NCBI GenBank assembly: GCA_021804965.1
Contig: JAJZGG010000023.1
Coordinates: 1-34,754 of the forward strand
Direction of reading: 5' to 3'
DNA from: Acidobacteriota bacterium
GTDB lineage: Bacteria > Acidobacteriota > Terriglobia > Terriglobales > Acidobacteriaceae
DNA length: 34,754 nt
A program made the position numbers and the translations under genes. Below, piece by piece: positions 7,998 through 16,349 of the stretch; the first letter of the stretch is position 1, and each line of letters begins with the position of its first letter. Below the pieces are notes generated by a model that had not been told where the DNA came from, searched no databases, and saw only the letters and a program-made list of their open reading frames with translations.

Positions 7998-9608
7998 ATG
8001 ACAAAGACAGGCGCGACAACTCCAGAAGATCTCAGGCTGAACAATGCATATCTGAAATGTGAACAATGCCTGGGAGACCGGGTGATGGCCTGCGTGTCGT
8101 GGAGTCTTTTGGGGCTGGCCCTCTGCCTGGCACCGGTGCATCATACCTGGGGATTGGCCGTACTGGTCGGGATGCTGCTGGCGGGATCGCTGCAGGTGCT
8201 GGTGCTGACGCACCGAGGCGCGAGGCTGACCCGTGTCTGGAGTGCCGTGGTGTTCATGGCATTTGCGGCCCTGCTGATCCAGCAGATGCACGGAATGATC
8301 GAGATGCATTTTTCGATCTTTGTGCTGCTGGCATTTCTGTTGTTCTACAACGACTGGTTGCCGCTGGTGGTGGGTGCGGGCGTGATTGCGGTGCATCATC
8401 TGGTCTTTCATCTCCTGCAGCATGCAGGATTTCCCGTTTGGGTCTTCCCTACGATGTGCAGCATCCGGATGGTGTTTATCCATGCGGCGTTTGTGGTGTT
8501 TGAGACCGGCCTGCTGGTGTCGATGGCGGTGCAGCAGGAACGCGCCAAACTGGAAACCGGCGAGGTGATGACCATGCTGGACGCGATGCTGGCCGATCAC
8601 CAGGTGGATCTTCGCGTGAGGACGCATATCGAAAGCGGATCGGCAGGAAAGTTTGGCAGGTTTGTCGCATTTCTGCGGGAGCTGGTGCAAGGGATTGTGG
8701 GCAATGCGGAACGCATTGCCACAAGCGGAGACGGGATCACGGCATCTGCCGCGGCAGTGGCGCAGGCAAGCAGTGAGCAGAAGCAGCAGATTGAGCATGC
8801 GGTTGTGGCCATGCACGAGATGCAGAGTGCCATTTCCGAGATCAGCCGCAACAGCCAGCAGATGGCAGCAAACATGGGCCAGTTGCGCGATGGGGCGCAG
8901 AGCGGTGGTCAGGTGGTGTCGGCAACCATAGCTGCCATTGAGGATGCGGCGCAGACGGTGCGCGAATCGGCGTTGATGATGGAGGAGCTGGAGCGTGCAA
9001 GCCAGTCGATCGGGCAGATTGTGGCCACGATCAACGAGATTGCCGAACAGACCAATCTGCTGGCTCTGAATGCTTCGATTGAAGCGGCGCGAGCCGGTGA
9101 ATCCGGTCGTGGCTTTGCCGTGGTTGCCGGTGAAGTGCGGCGGCTGGCCGAGCGCACCTCAAAGGCAACGCACGAAATCGATGGAATGATCACGAGCATC
9201 CAGGGCAAAACCGGAGAGACGATTCAGACGATGCGATCCGGCAAGGAAAAGTTCAGTCGGACGGTGGAGACGGCACAGGAAGCCGGTGTGGCCATGCGGG
9301 AGATTCTGGAAACTGCCGAACAACAGAGCCAGATGGTGGAGCAGATTGCCGGAGCCTCCACCGAACAGAAGGCCGTAACCGATCGGGTGAGCGAGATTAT
9401 GCAGAAGATCGTTTCGATGGCCGAACAGTCATCTGCCGGAGCCGCAGAATCCGCCGAGGCCAGCGCAGGCCTGCAGACCCTGGCCGTGGAACTGCACCGC
9501 ATGCTGGGCCAGTTCCAGACGGATGGCGCAAGAGAAGAAGCACCAGCCTACATTGGCAGATCGGGAGCGACATCGAGGATGGGATCGGCCGTGCCGCAGT
9601 TCTCCTAG
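7998..9608 (+). CDS. Methyl-accepting chemotaxis protein with histidine-rich membrane sensor
   Basis: A 536-residue chemoreceptor. An upstream in-frame ATG exists at 7833, but ATG 7998 is preferred because GAGG lies at 7988-7991 and a sigma-28-like promoter ends at 7978. Residues about 29-178 hold roughly six hydrophobic helices with almost no periplasmic domain, so sensing probably happens within the membrane. Histidines are concentrated there: H98 and H104 in HGMIEMHF, then H133, H134, H138 and H142 around [11 protein letters not shown]. Residues about 240-510 are a long coiled-coil signalling domain with the conserved hairpin tip [20 protein letters not shown], which contacts CheA and CheW. 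No C-terminal CheR-binding pentapeptide was seen. No che genes are nearby, so it must work with an array encoded elsewhere. The stimulus is unknown. Confidence 0.88.
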   Translation: MTKTGATTPEDLRLNNAYLKCEQCLGDRVMACVSWSLLGLALCLAPVHHTWGLAVLVGMLLAGSLQVLVLTHRGARLTRVWSAVVFMAFAALLIQQMHGMIEMHFSIFVLLAFLLFYNDWLPLVVGAGVIAVHHLVFHLLQHAGFPVWVFPTMCSIRMVFIHAAFVVFETGLLVSMAVQQERAKLETGEVMTMLDAMLADHQVDLRVRTHIESGSAGKFGRFVAFLRELVQGIVGNAERIATSGDGITASAAAVAQASSEQKQQIEHAVVAMHEMQSAISEISRNSQQMAANMGQLRDGAQSGGQVVSATIAAIEDAAQTVRESALMMEELERASQSIGQIVATINEIAEQTNLLALNASIEAARAGESGRGFAVVAGEVRRLAERTSKATHEIDGMITSIQGKTGETIQTMRSGKEKFSRTVETAQEAGVAMREILETAEQQSQMVEQIAGASTEQKAVTDRVSEIMQKIVSMAEQSSAGAAESAEASAGLQTLAVELHRMLGQFQTDGAREEAPAYIGRSGATSRMGSAVPQFS

Positions 9609-9668
9609 GGCGAGACGAAAGCAGATTGCACTTGCAGCGGGTGGCAGACCGGGCCATACACTCGGAGT

Positions 9669-10316
9669 ATGTGCAGCCGATTTCAAAGAGGCTCCGGAAC
9701 CAAGGCACTGGTCCATGCGTTTGCATCGGAGTTGCCAGCGGAGGCAATCGATGCGCTGGCCGTCGTCGATGACGGAAAGAGTGAGGCGGCGCCAGGCTCC
9801 GTTCAGCCGGTGGTGGTGAGCGACAGGGACGGTCGGCGCAAACTGCTGCCCATGCGCTGGGGATTTCGGCTGCCGGATCGCTTCCTGTTCAATACCCGAT
9901 CCGAAGGCGCGGAGAGTTCACGCTTCTGGAGGGATGCATTCCAACAGCGGCGCTGCCTGATTCCGGCAGATGCCTACTTTGAGTGGTCGCAGGGTGCTGA
10001 CGGCAGGACGAAGTATCTGCTGCAGGTTGAAGACGAAAAGCTCTTTGCGATGGCAGGACTCTGGTCATCGTGGGCGAACCCACAAAGCGGCAAACTGGAA
10101 GAAACATTCTCCATCCTGACATGCGAAGCTGCTGCCAACATCCGCCACATCCACGAGCGGCAGCCTGTGATACTGACGCCGGAAGAGTATGCGGCATACC
10201 TGACGCCGGAGATGCTCGAACCGATGCGACTGTTGCGTCAACGTCCGCGCCCCAGGCTGGTGGCGCGTGAAGCGGAGAAGCCCAGGCAGTATTCCCTCTT
10301 TGACGCAAAGAGCTGA
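9669..10316 (+). CDS. SRAP-domain (HMCES/YedK-like) DNA-protein crosslink protein
   Basis: A 215-residue SOS-response-associated peptidase fold. Family members bind abasic sites in single-stranded DNA and link covalently through the cysteine at position 2. The start at 9669 is fixed by this chemistry, because only this ATG leaves Cys2 (MCSRF) next to the initiator; the ribosome site is poor. Other conserved residues fall where expected: N75 in FNTRSEG, E105 in YFEW, and the catalytic His in IHERQPVIL (H162). PMRWGF and CLIPADAYFEW are further family motifs. The more usual H-x-R-M-P reads HERQP here, a mild variation. No lexA box was recognised, and the neighbours give no repair context. Confidence 0.92.
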   Translation: MCSRFQRGSGTKALVHAFASELPAEAIDALAVVDDGKSEAAPGSVQPVVVSDRDGRRKLLPMRWGFRLPDRFLFNTRSEGAESSRFWRDAFQQRRCLIPADAYFEWSQGADGRTKYLLQVEDEKLFAMAGLWSSWANPQSGKLEETFSILTCEAAANIRHIHERQPVILTPEEYAAYLTPEMLEPMRLLRQRPRPRLVAREAEKPRQYSLFDAKS

Positions 10317-10361
10317 GTGGCAGCGGTCGCAATCCGGCAAGAAAGAAATTCCATTTCAGGA

Positions 10362-10399
10362 TTGACTTTTTCTATTTGTACATTATACATATACAAATA
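10362..10399 (+). promoter_or_regulatory. Promoter and palindromic operator of the GntR operon
   Basis: TTGACT (10362-10367) and TATACA (10384-10389), spaced by 16 bases, form a plausible promoter. TATTTGTA (10373-10380) and TACAAATA (10392-10399) are perfect inverted half-sites 11 bases apart that straddle the -10. The predicted transcript start lies only a few bases before ATG 10403, which has no Shine-Dalgarno, so the message may be nearly leaderless. The geometry suggests autorepression by the encoded GntR protein. Confidence 0.6.
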
Positions 10400-10402
10400 A
10401 CA

Positions 10403-10795
10403 ATGAGACCCGAACCCAATCTCGTGATCGATCCTGCATCGCCTGTGCCGGTGTATCGGCAGGTTGTGGACAATCTTCGTTCCCTGCTGGTGGAGGGTGT
10501 GCTGCAGGCCGGGGATTCCCTGCCAACGGTGCGGGAACTGGGGATGGAGTTGGGTGTCCATTTCAACACCATTGCAGAGGCGTATCGACAACTGGCTGCC
10601 GAGGGCTGGCTTGAGTTGAAGCGAAGACGGGGTGCTGTCGTGATGGCGCGCTCGACGCCGGTGGAGCAGGCCGAAGTGGTCGAACAGTTCCAGCGCAATC
10701 TGCGGCAATTAGTGGCGCAGGGCAGAGCGGATGGCGTGTCCAACAAAACGATAACGCGGAAGTTGAAACAGATGATGGAGGAGTTGAGCGCATGA
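10403..10795 (+). CDS. GntR-family regulator, YtrA subfamily
   Basis: A 130-residue transcription factor starting MRPEPNLVIDPASPVPVYRQ. An in-frame TTG at 10376 would lengthen it by 9 residues but falls inside the palindromic operator and promoter, so ATG 10403 is preferred. The N-terminal winged helix is typical of GntR: LPTVRELGMELGVHFNTIAE, then YRQLAAEGWLELKRRRGAVV. The C-terminal part is only about 55 residues and helical, which marks the YtrA subfamily, whose members usually control adjacent membrane or ABC transporter genes. Its stop overlaps the next ATG by four bases (ATGA at 10792), so translation of the membrane protein is coupled. No ABC genes follow, unlike in classical ytr operons. 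Confidence 0.87.
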   Translation: MRPEPNLVIDPASPVPVYRQVVDNLRSLLVEGVLQAGDSLPTVRELGMELGVHFNTIAEAYRQLAAEGWLELKRRRGAVVMARSTPVEQAEVVEQFQRNLRQLVAQGRADGVSNKTITRKLKQMMEELSA

Positions 10796-11814
10796 GCAGC
10801 CCATGGCATTGGGGGATGGATCTGGGAGCGGTGGCAACCTATGGCGCGGTGGCAGGACTGAATGCCTACACTTCGCGCATGAATGCATTCTTCTTCTTTT
10901 CCAAGACGGTTCCGGAAGAGTTTCGTTCGACGGACGAAGCGCGAACGATTGAACGGAGATACAGGCAGGAGTTGCTGTGGGCCTTTGCGGTTGCGGTGGG
11001 ATTGTATCTGCTGCTGAAAATGGCCAGCCCATTCTCCTGGCTGCTGTGTTTGTGCGCGGGGATCATGGCGCAGACACTGGCAGCTTCCGTTGCCTTCGCT
11101 CGCGCAAACGGACAGGTGGGGCATGCGCTGCGCAGGATGACCAACGACAGTGAGTCGCTGGTGACGCAGCCAGTGAGCATACCGTTGCTGGAACAGCGCT
11201 CGACTGCGAAACACTCCGTGCTATGGATTCTGCTGGCTCCTGTTGCTGGACTGCTGGGAGTGTATGTTGCCTTTGCAGGCTCACACATGGGGTTGGGTGA
11301 GTTTCTGCAGGCGATGAGTCAGTCCCGTGCGGATGGCATGCTGGGATTGGGCGTCGGAATGGAGTTTGGCGCCATTCTGCTGTTTCTACAGTTGAAGTAT
11401 TTTTCCCGCTCGCGATCGGAGATGGGCCGGTTTACGCTGGAAGGCGCGAGATGGGTGGTCTGGCTTGGCGCACTGGCTGCCATCCTGAGCGCAACCACCG
11501 TTCCACTGCACTGGATGGTGACTTCGCAGATACGCATCGGCGTGCTTTGCGCTCTGTTGGCCGTGATTGCGACCCGCATACTCTACGCGTATGCACGTTC
11601 AAGCCGATTTGCTCCGCCGGCTGCCGAACGCGGAGGCGATGCATTCTGGCGATGGGGAATGTTCTATTACAACCCCACGGACCCGTCTGTTTTTATTCAG
11701 CATCGCTGTGGCCCAGGATACACCTTGAACTTTGCGCGGGCTGTTTCCTGGGTATTAGCGCTGGCATTACTGGCGGATCTTGGATTTGTACTCTGCCGGC
11801 ACCTGTGGAGGTGA
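10792..11814 (+). CDS. Multi-pass membrane protein with DUF5808-like C-terminus
   Basis: A 340-residue integral membrane protein of unknown function. About six to seven hydrophobic segments are visible, at roughly residues 60-80, 82-102, 143-163, 185-205, 222-242, 246-266 and 315-335. Between the last two, WGMFYYNPTDPSVFIQ followed by GYTLNFA matches the short DUF5808 motif found at the ends of some bacterial membrane proteins of the SdpI/DUF1648 environment. The N-terminal half was not recognised. The ribosome site GGAGG lies just upstream, inside the gntR gene, and the two frames overlap by four bases. Co-regulation by the YtrA-type protein suggests a role in envelope stress or antimicrobial response, by analogy with ytr operons only. 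Confidence 0.75.
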   Translation: MSSPWHWGMDLGAVATYGAVAGLNAYTSRMNAFFFFSKTVPEEFRSTDEARTIERRYRQELLWAFAVAVGLYLLLKMASPFSWLLCLCAGIMAQTLAASVAFARANGQVGHALRRMTNDSESLVTQPVSIPLLEQRSTAKHSVLWILLAPVAGLLGVYVAFAGSHMGLGEFLQAMSQSRADGMLGLGVGMEFGAILLFLQLKYFSRSRSEMGRFTLEGARWVVWLGALAAILSATTVPLHWMVTSQIRIGVLCALLAVIATRILYAYARSSRFAPPAAERGGDAFWRWGMFYYNPTDPSVFIQHRCGPGYTLNFARAVSWVLALALLADLGFVLCRHLWR

Positions 11815-11819
11815 AAGTC

Positions 11820-12086
11820 ATGTGTCTATGGAACAGGAGAACAACGGAGGAAGGTCCGGAAGCAGCGAGAGTGCGGCGGCGCGGGGCTGCGCTGGCAAGC
11901 ATGAGCGCTTCTCTTGCCGGGGTCTGGGCCATGGCCAGTACAGAGCATATGCACCGGCAACATTGGGTGATGGGGATTCTGCTTGGAGTCCAGATTGTGC
12001 TGCTGGTGAGCGCTCTGATATCGCTGCGACAGGCGAATCTGGCCAGGGAAAATAACCATACGGAAAATAGCGACGGAGTCATCTGA
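11820..12086 (+). CDS. Small membrane protein, unknown function
   Basis: An 88-residue protein. The start is well supported: GGAGG at 11807-11811 overlaps the upstream stop codon and lies 8 bases before the ATG. Residues 1-21 are strongly charged and basic, 23-40 are weakly hydrophobic, and 50-69 form a clear transmembrane helix followed by a polar tail. It is the third and last gene of the gntR operon. I do not recognise a family; it could be a small partner of the preceding DUF5808-like protein. Confidence 0.65.
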   Translation: MCLWNRRTTEEGPEAARVRRRGAALASMSASLAGVWAMASTEHMHRQHWVMGILLGVQIVLLVSALISLRQANLARENNHTENSDGVI

Positions 12087-12508
12087 ACGAGACGATGGGG
12101 ATTTCAGTTTGCCAACCAGAACCGGGGAAACTGTGCTGTTTGCTGTACGGTTGAGCTGCGGAATCATGCGATGGGAATGTCCATCCGATGGACACTTTGC
12201 AACTCCAATGGATTCCTTCTCAGAGATAGAACAGATGCCAGCCAACCGGTTTGATTGCGGTATTCCTGACAATACCTGCTGGCCTGAATGCCGGCTTCGC
12301 GCTTTGGTGTAGCGGTATTCTCATTCCCTGTCCTGCTTTGGACACCGCAGTGTCCACACCCGAAAAATGCACCCATGATATCCATAGGCGTACGCACGAA
12401 ATGGTGCGCCGGAATCGTCCACTTTGGACTTTTACGCACACGGAATCATCGTGAATGGCTGAAGATATTCAGAATTTTGCGGTGTGAGGGAATGCGGGGA
12501 AGTGAGGA
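12087..12508. other. Non-coding region with three GTCCA-core palindromes
   Basis: No convincing gene is seen in these 422 bases; short open frames have no ribosome sites or recognisable products. The notable content is three inverted repeats sharing a GTCCA/TGGAC core: TGTCCAT-CCG-ATGGACA (12178-12194), TGGACAC-CGCA-GTGTCCA (12339-12356) and GTCCA-CTT-TGGAC (12417-12429). The last is followed by TTTT and could terminate transcription. Confidence 0.45.
12417..12433 (+). terminator. Possible short terminator hairpin
   Basis: GTCCA (12417-12421) pairs with TGGAC (12425-12429) around a CTT loop and is followed by a short T-run. The stem is only 5 bp and the hairpin is over 300 bases after the last gene, so confidence is low. 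Confidence 0.3.
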
Positions 12509-12530
12509 ATTGGCTGCCCCCAGGGATTCG
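12509..12530 (+). repeat. Duplicated tRNA-Gln 3' end (putative att site, distal copy)
   Basis: These 22 bases repeat 17255-17277, the 3' part of the tRNA-Gln gene plus two flanking bases, in the same orientation. The only difference is one C fewer in the C-run (5 versus 6). No tRNA can be completed here, so this is a fragment. A complete tRNA at one end and a copy of its 3' end at the other is the classic footprint of tyrosine-integrase insertion. Confidence 0.75.
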
Positions 12531-13114
12531 TATACGTTGATTTTTACTGCAGCTTACCTCAATCTCTCGTCGTCATACCCTCTTCGATACCCCACCACAT
12601 GGTTGGCTTCGCTCGGGCGAAATCGGACCGCAACAAACGTCCTCATCCCTAGATGAACGCCAACACTTGAAATGAGACACTGACGTGCGCAGTGGGAATC
12701 GCGTGCTTCTGGCGCAAAACCTCGTCTTCAGGATCTACCTGAAATCTGCCCCGACATCATTCAGGATGAACGAGTGACGCGCTTCCTCCGTCTCTCCTGA
12801 TGAGTGTCCGAGATAGCGACTCTAAGGAGTTGAGCTTCGGCTACTGAGCTCTGTGACAATCGATGCCCTCTGCGCGAAAAAAGTCTCTCAGTCTCCCTGC
12901 TCCCAGCTCTTTGCGATGTGTAATACTGCATCCTGCACAACCTTATGATTTTAAAGTGCATCATATTTCCTGGCTCAACTGGACAATCCAATCAAGGCCA
13001 TCTTGAACCCCATTTCATGACTTTAGCCAAAAGTGTAGGAAGCGATGTGTCGGAGACCCAGTAGCCGGGGATCCCTGAGAGCGTCGGATATAGCACAGCC
13101 TAAGGAGTGTGAAG
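12531..13114. other. Apparently non-coding stretch inside the island
   Basis: About 580 bases with no supported gene. Open frames on both strands are short and lack ribosome sites and recognisable motifs. A minor palindrome TTCAGG-N5-CCTGAA lies at 12727-12743. The part around 12930-13030 is visibly richer in A and T than its surroundings and probably holds the promoter of the signalling genes, but no clear -35/-10 pair was found. Confidence 0.4.
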
Positions 13115-14113
13115 ATGCGTGCCACGGTGCTTGTTGTTGACGACGAGCTCAGTCAACGAGAACTTCTGACCGAGCTGCTCGAACTCGAAGGGCATGAAGT
13201 TTTTTCCGCAGGCGACGCTCTTCGGGCCAGCCAGATGATCGGCTCGCAGCCGCCGGATATCATCCTCCTCGATGTCAATCTGCCCTACAAGAATGGCCTT
13301 GAGCTTTGCCGCGAACTGAAAGCTCAGGAGGAGTTATGTCTGATCCCCGTGATTATGGTCACTGGGATGACCGAGGCGCAGGACCGGATTCGCGGCATCG
13401 AGGTCGGTGCGGACGATTTTCTCACCAAGCCAGTTGACCGCTTCGAACTGATTGCCCGGGTCCGTTCTTTGCTCAAGCGCAAGGAATACACGGACGAACT
13501 GGACCGTGCCGACAACGTTCTGATGGCATTGGGAAGCAGTATCGAGGCCAAGGACCCCTACACCGAAGGCCACTGCATGCGCATCGCCCTATACTCGCAG
13601 GAGCTGGGGCGCGCGATTGGCCTGCCGCGCGAAGACTTGCGCGCCCTGCGCATCGCCGGCTGCGTTCACGACATCGGGAAGATCGGCGTCCCCGACGCCA
13701 TCCTCCTCAAGAAGGGGCCGCTCACAGCCGCGGAGTGGGACATTATGCGCTCCCACACGCTCATCGGCGAGCGTATCTGCCGTCCGCTGCGCTCCTTCCA
13801 GCCGGTTCTGCCCATCATCCGCAACCACCACGAAAAGCAGGATGGAAGCGGTTATCCCGACGGCCTGCGCGGCAGCGAAGTCCCGCTGCTGGCGCGCGTC
13901 ATGCAGATCGCCGATATCTTTGATGCACTCACGACCGAGCGACCCTACAAGGCGGCGCTCAGCCTCGATGCCGCACTACAACAGATGCAGGTTGAGGTGG
14001 ATCGCAGCTGGTGGGATCCGACGCTGTTTTCGATCTTTTCCGAAATTGCCCACCTGGAGGGTTTGCCGCGTGTCGACCTGGCAGAGTTCAAAAATGATCA
14101 AGACCATGAGTGA
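13115..14113 (+). CDS. Response regulator with HD-GYP domain (probable c-di-GMP phosphodiesterase)
   Basis: A 332-residue cytoplasmic protein. ATG 13115 is chosen because AAGGAG (13102-13107) lies 7 bases upstream; the in-frame GTG at 13109 is too close. Residues 3-120 are a receiver domain with acidic pocket DDE, phospho-acceptor D53 (LLDVNLP) and the conserved Lys in TKP. Residues about 150-310 are an HD-GYP domain with H185-D186 in HDIGKIG, HHEKQDGSGYP with G246-Y247-P248, and the IADIFDALTT motif. Such proteins hydrolyse cyclic di-GMP under phosphorylation control, affecting motility and biofilm. It overlaps the downstream hybrid kinase gene by about 20 bases, so that kinase is the obvious partner. 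Confidence 0.92.
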   Translation: MRATVLVVDDELSQRELLTELLELEGHEVFSAGDALRASQMIGSQPPDIILLDVNLPYKNGLELCRELKAQEELCLIPVIMVTGMTEAQDRIRGIEVGADDFLTKPVDRFELIARVRSLLKRKEYTDELDRADNVLMALGSSIEAKDPYTEGHCMRIALYSQELGRAIGLPREDLRALRIAGCVHDIGKIGVPDAILLKKGPLTAAEWDIMRSHTLIGERICRPLRSFQPVLPIIRNHHEKQDGSGYPDGLRGSEVPLLARVMQIADIFDALTTERPYKAALSLDAALQQMQVEVDRSWWDPTLFSIFSEIAHLEGLPRVDLAEFKNDQDHE

Positions 14114-16349
14114 CCAGGTTGGCGGCACTGCCCACCCGGAACGCAACATCGGCATCGGAGCCATACTTGCCTTTGCGATCGTCGGGGCCGTCATGATCAC
14201 GGCAGTACACGGCATCGCGCGCATGGTCAACGATGCGAGATGGGTGGAACATACCCAGCAGGTCATCAATGTAATCAATCAGATCGATGGCCAGATTACG
14301 CGCCGGGAGGTTGCGTTGCGCAACTTCCAGCTCACCGGCTCCCCCGCGGCCCTGGCGCGGTTCCAAAACCTGGCGCAGGATGTGAATGAGACGCTGCGTC
14401 AACTGCAAAGGCTCACCGTCGACAATCCCAGCGAGCAGGATCGGGTTCGCCAATTCGACGATGTGCTGCGCCAGCGGGAGATGCAGATCTCGTCCAGCGC
14501 GGACCTGGCGGCCGCCCTCGAGCAGGCCCGCCGTCTTCCCCCGGTTCTGAGCGATCCTTTTCCGAAGAGGGTAGACGATGTGCTCAGCAGCATGCGCCTG
14601 GAAGAGATGCGCCTGCTGGTCATCCGGCGCACCGCGCAAATCAACGGTGTACATTTTACTTACGCCACGCTGATCGCTCTCGGCATTCTGCTGATGGGCC
14701 TGCTGGTAGGCACTTACGCGATCTCCCGGAACGCGCTCGTGGCCCGCCAACTAGCGCTGGAAAAGAGAGATCATCTCAACGCCGAGCTCGAAAAGGCCAA
14801 CGCCGCTCTCGAACTGAAAAGCGCCGAAGCCGACCATGCGAACAAACTCAAAAGCCAGTTCCTGGCCAGCATGAGCCACGAGTTGCGCACCCCCTTAAAT
14901 GCCATCAGCGGGTTCTCCGAGCTGCTCGCCGAACAGCTTGCCGGACCGCTCACCAACAAGCAGAAGCGCTTTCTTACCCACATTCGCGAAGCCTCGGCGC
15001 ACCTGCTGCAGCTGATCAACGACATTCTCGATCTTTCCAAGATTGAAGCCGGAGAGGTGCGGCTTGAGCTGACACCCATGACGGCGGCGCCGGTGGTGGA
15101 GGAGGTGATCGCGGGGCTGAGCGCAATTGCCCAGAACAAGGCGATCGCGATCCATTCCCAATGCCCTGCCGCATTTGTAGTGCAGGCCGATCGCCGGCGC
15201 TTGAAACAGATGCTCTATAACTTGTTGAGCAATGCGCTCAAGTTCACGCCCGAGAATGGGCGCATCGACGTAACTGTCGAACAACGAGAGGGCGGGTGCC
15301 TGTTCGAGGTGGCAGACACGGGACCGGGAATTGCAGAGGCTGACCAACAGATCATCTTTGAAGAGTTTCGCCAGGCGGCAGCACCCGCAAACGGGGTGAA
15401 AGAAGGAACCGGCCTGGGCCTCTCGATCACCAGGAAGCTCGTCGAGCGCCACGGGGGATACATGGAGCTCGAAAGCAAGTCGGGCGAGGGAAGCCGCTTC
15501 CGGTTCTGGCTTCCCGGCGCTATCTCGGAGAGGCACCGCGCCGCCACCGAGGCGAACCAGCCTCAACCTGTTCTTGCAAGCTACAGCCACCGGTCTTCGC
15601 CGCTCATCCTTGTGGTCGACGATGATGAGAACGCCTGCGAGCTCATCAAGAACGTTCTCGAGAGCGCCGGCTACGCCGTGGCGACGTCCAACTCCAGCGC
15701 CGGCGCCCTGCAGGCAATGCGCGAGCTCAAACCAGATCTCATCACCCTCGATCTGCTCATGCCGGGTTGCAATGGGTTCGGCACCCTTTACGAGTTAAAA
15801 GCAGCCCACAAGGATAGCCTGCCGCCGGTCGTCATCGTCTCCGTGGTCGACGACAAGGCGACGGGGTTTGCCCTGGGAGCTGCGGACTATCTGCTCAAAC
15901 CAGTCAGCCGGGACAACCTGCTCAACGCTGTCCACAAATATCTGCCCTCGGCCAGTGCTTCGGTCTTGGTCGTGGACGACGATCCCGCCGTGCTTGAGAT
16001 CGCCAGAGAGGTGTTCTCCCAGCCATCGCTTACCCTTCACCTGGCCGCCACAGGCAGAGAGGGGCTCGATATCCTTCTGACCTGTCCCGTCGACGTTATC
16101 GTGCTCGACCTGATCATGCCCGGGATGGATGGGTTCGAGTTTCTCACTGCGCTTCGCCAGCACGATCGCTTGAGCAGCATTCCCGTGGCGGTTCTGACGT
16201 CGAAGGATTTGAGCAAAAGTGAGCTGGAAAGTCTTAGAAGCAGGGTGCGTTCGGTGTTTCATAAGCACGACGACTGGCGCCCCGGTCTTGTGCTCGAAGT
16301 CGAGCGCATCCTCGGTCGTAACTTGCAGAAAGGAGCTTCGACATCATGA
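14094..16349 (+). CDS. Hybrid sensor histidine kinase with CHASE3-like sensor and two receiver domains
   Basis: About 751 residues from ATG 14094; ATG 14106 is an alternative start. Both overlap the end of the HD-GYP gene, showing translational coupling. A transmembrane helix (about 22-42) and a second one (about 185-207) enclose a mainly helical periplasmic domain resembling CHASE3 (LRNFQLTGSPAALARFQNL). A coiled coil leads to HisKA with phospho-acceptor H262 in SHELRTPLNA, then an HATPase with NALKFTPE, DTGPGI and GTGLGLSI boxes (about 375-480). Two receiver domains follow: REC1 with D553 (LDLLMPG) and REC2 with D672 (LDLIMPG). There is no Hpt domain, so the phosphorelay probably uses separate proteins, including the neighbouring regulators. 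The signal is unknown. Confidence 0.9.
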   Translation: MIKTMSDQVGGTAHPERNIGIGAILAFAIVGAVMITAVHGIARMVNDARWVEHTQQVINVINQIDGQITRREVALRNFQLTGSPAALARFQNLAQDVNETLRQLQRLTVDNPSEQDRVRQFDDVLRQREMQISSSADLAAALEQARRLPPVLSDPFPKRVDDVLSSMRLEEMRLLVIRRTAQINGVHFTYATLIALGILLMGLLVGTYAISRNALVARQLALEKRDHLNAELEKANAALELKSAEADHANKLKSQFLASMSHELRTPLNAISGFSELLAEQLAGPLTNKQKRFLTHIREASAHLLQLINDILDLSKIEAGEVRLELTPMTAAPVVEEVIAGLSAIAQNKAIAIHSQCPAAFVVQADRRRLKQMLYNLLSNALKFTPENGRIDVTVEQREGGCLFEVADTGPGIAEADQQIIFEEFRQAAAPANGVKEGTGLGLSITRKLVERHGGYMELESKSGEGSRFRFWLPGAISERHRAATEANQPQPVLASYSHRSSPLILVVDDDENACELIKNVLESAGYAVATSNSSAGALQAMRELKPDLITLDLLMPGCNGFGTLYELKAAHKDSLPPVVIVSVVDDKATGFALGAADYLLKPVSRDNLLNAVHKYLPSASASVLVVDDDPAVLEIAREVFSQPSLTLHLAATGREGLDILLTCPVDVIVLDLIMPGMDGFEFLTALRQHDRLSSIPVAVLTSKDLSKSELESLRSRVRSVFHKHDDWRPGLVLEVERILGRNLQKGASTS

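Noticed and set aside
12288-12656. Possible 122-residue protein in the non-coding region
   Set aside because: It spans the tRNA fragment at the island edge, lacks a ribosome site and resembles no known protein.
12761-12991. Possible 76-residue minus-strand protein upstream of the HD-GYP gene
   Set aside because: No Shine-Dalgarno, no motif, Arg/Ser-rich translation typical of chance frames.
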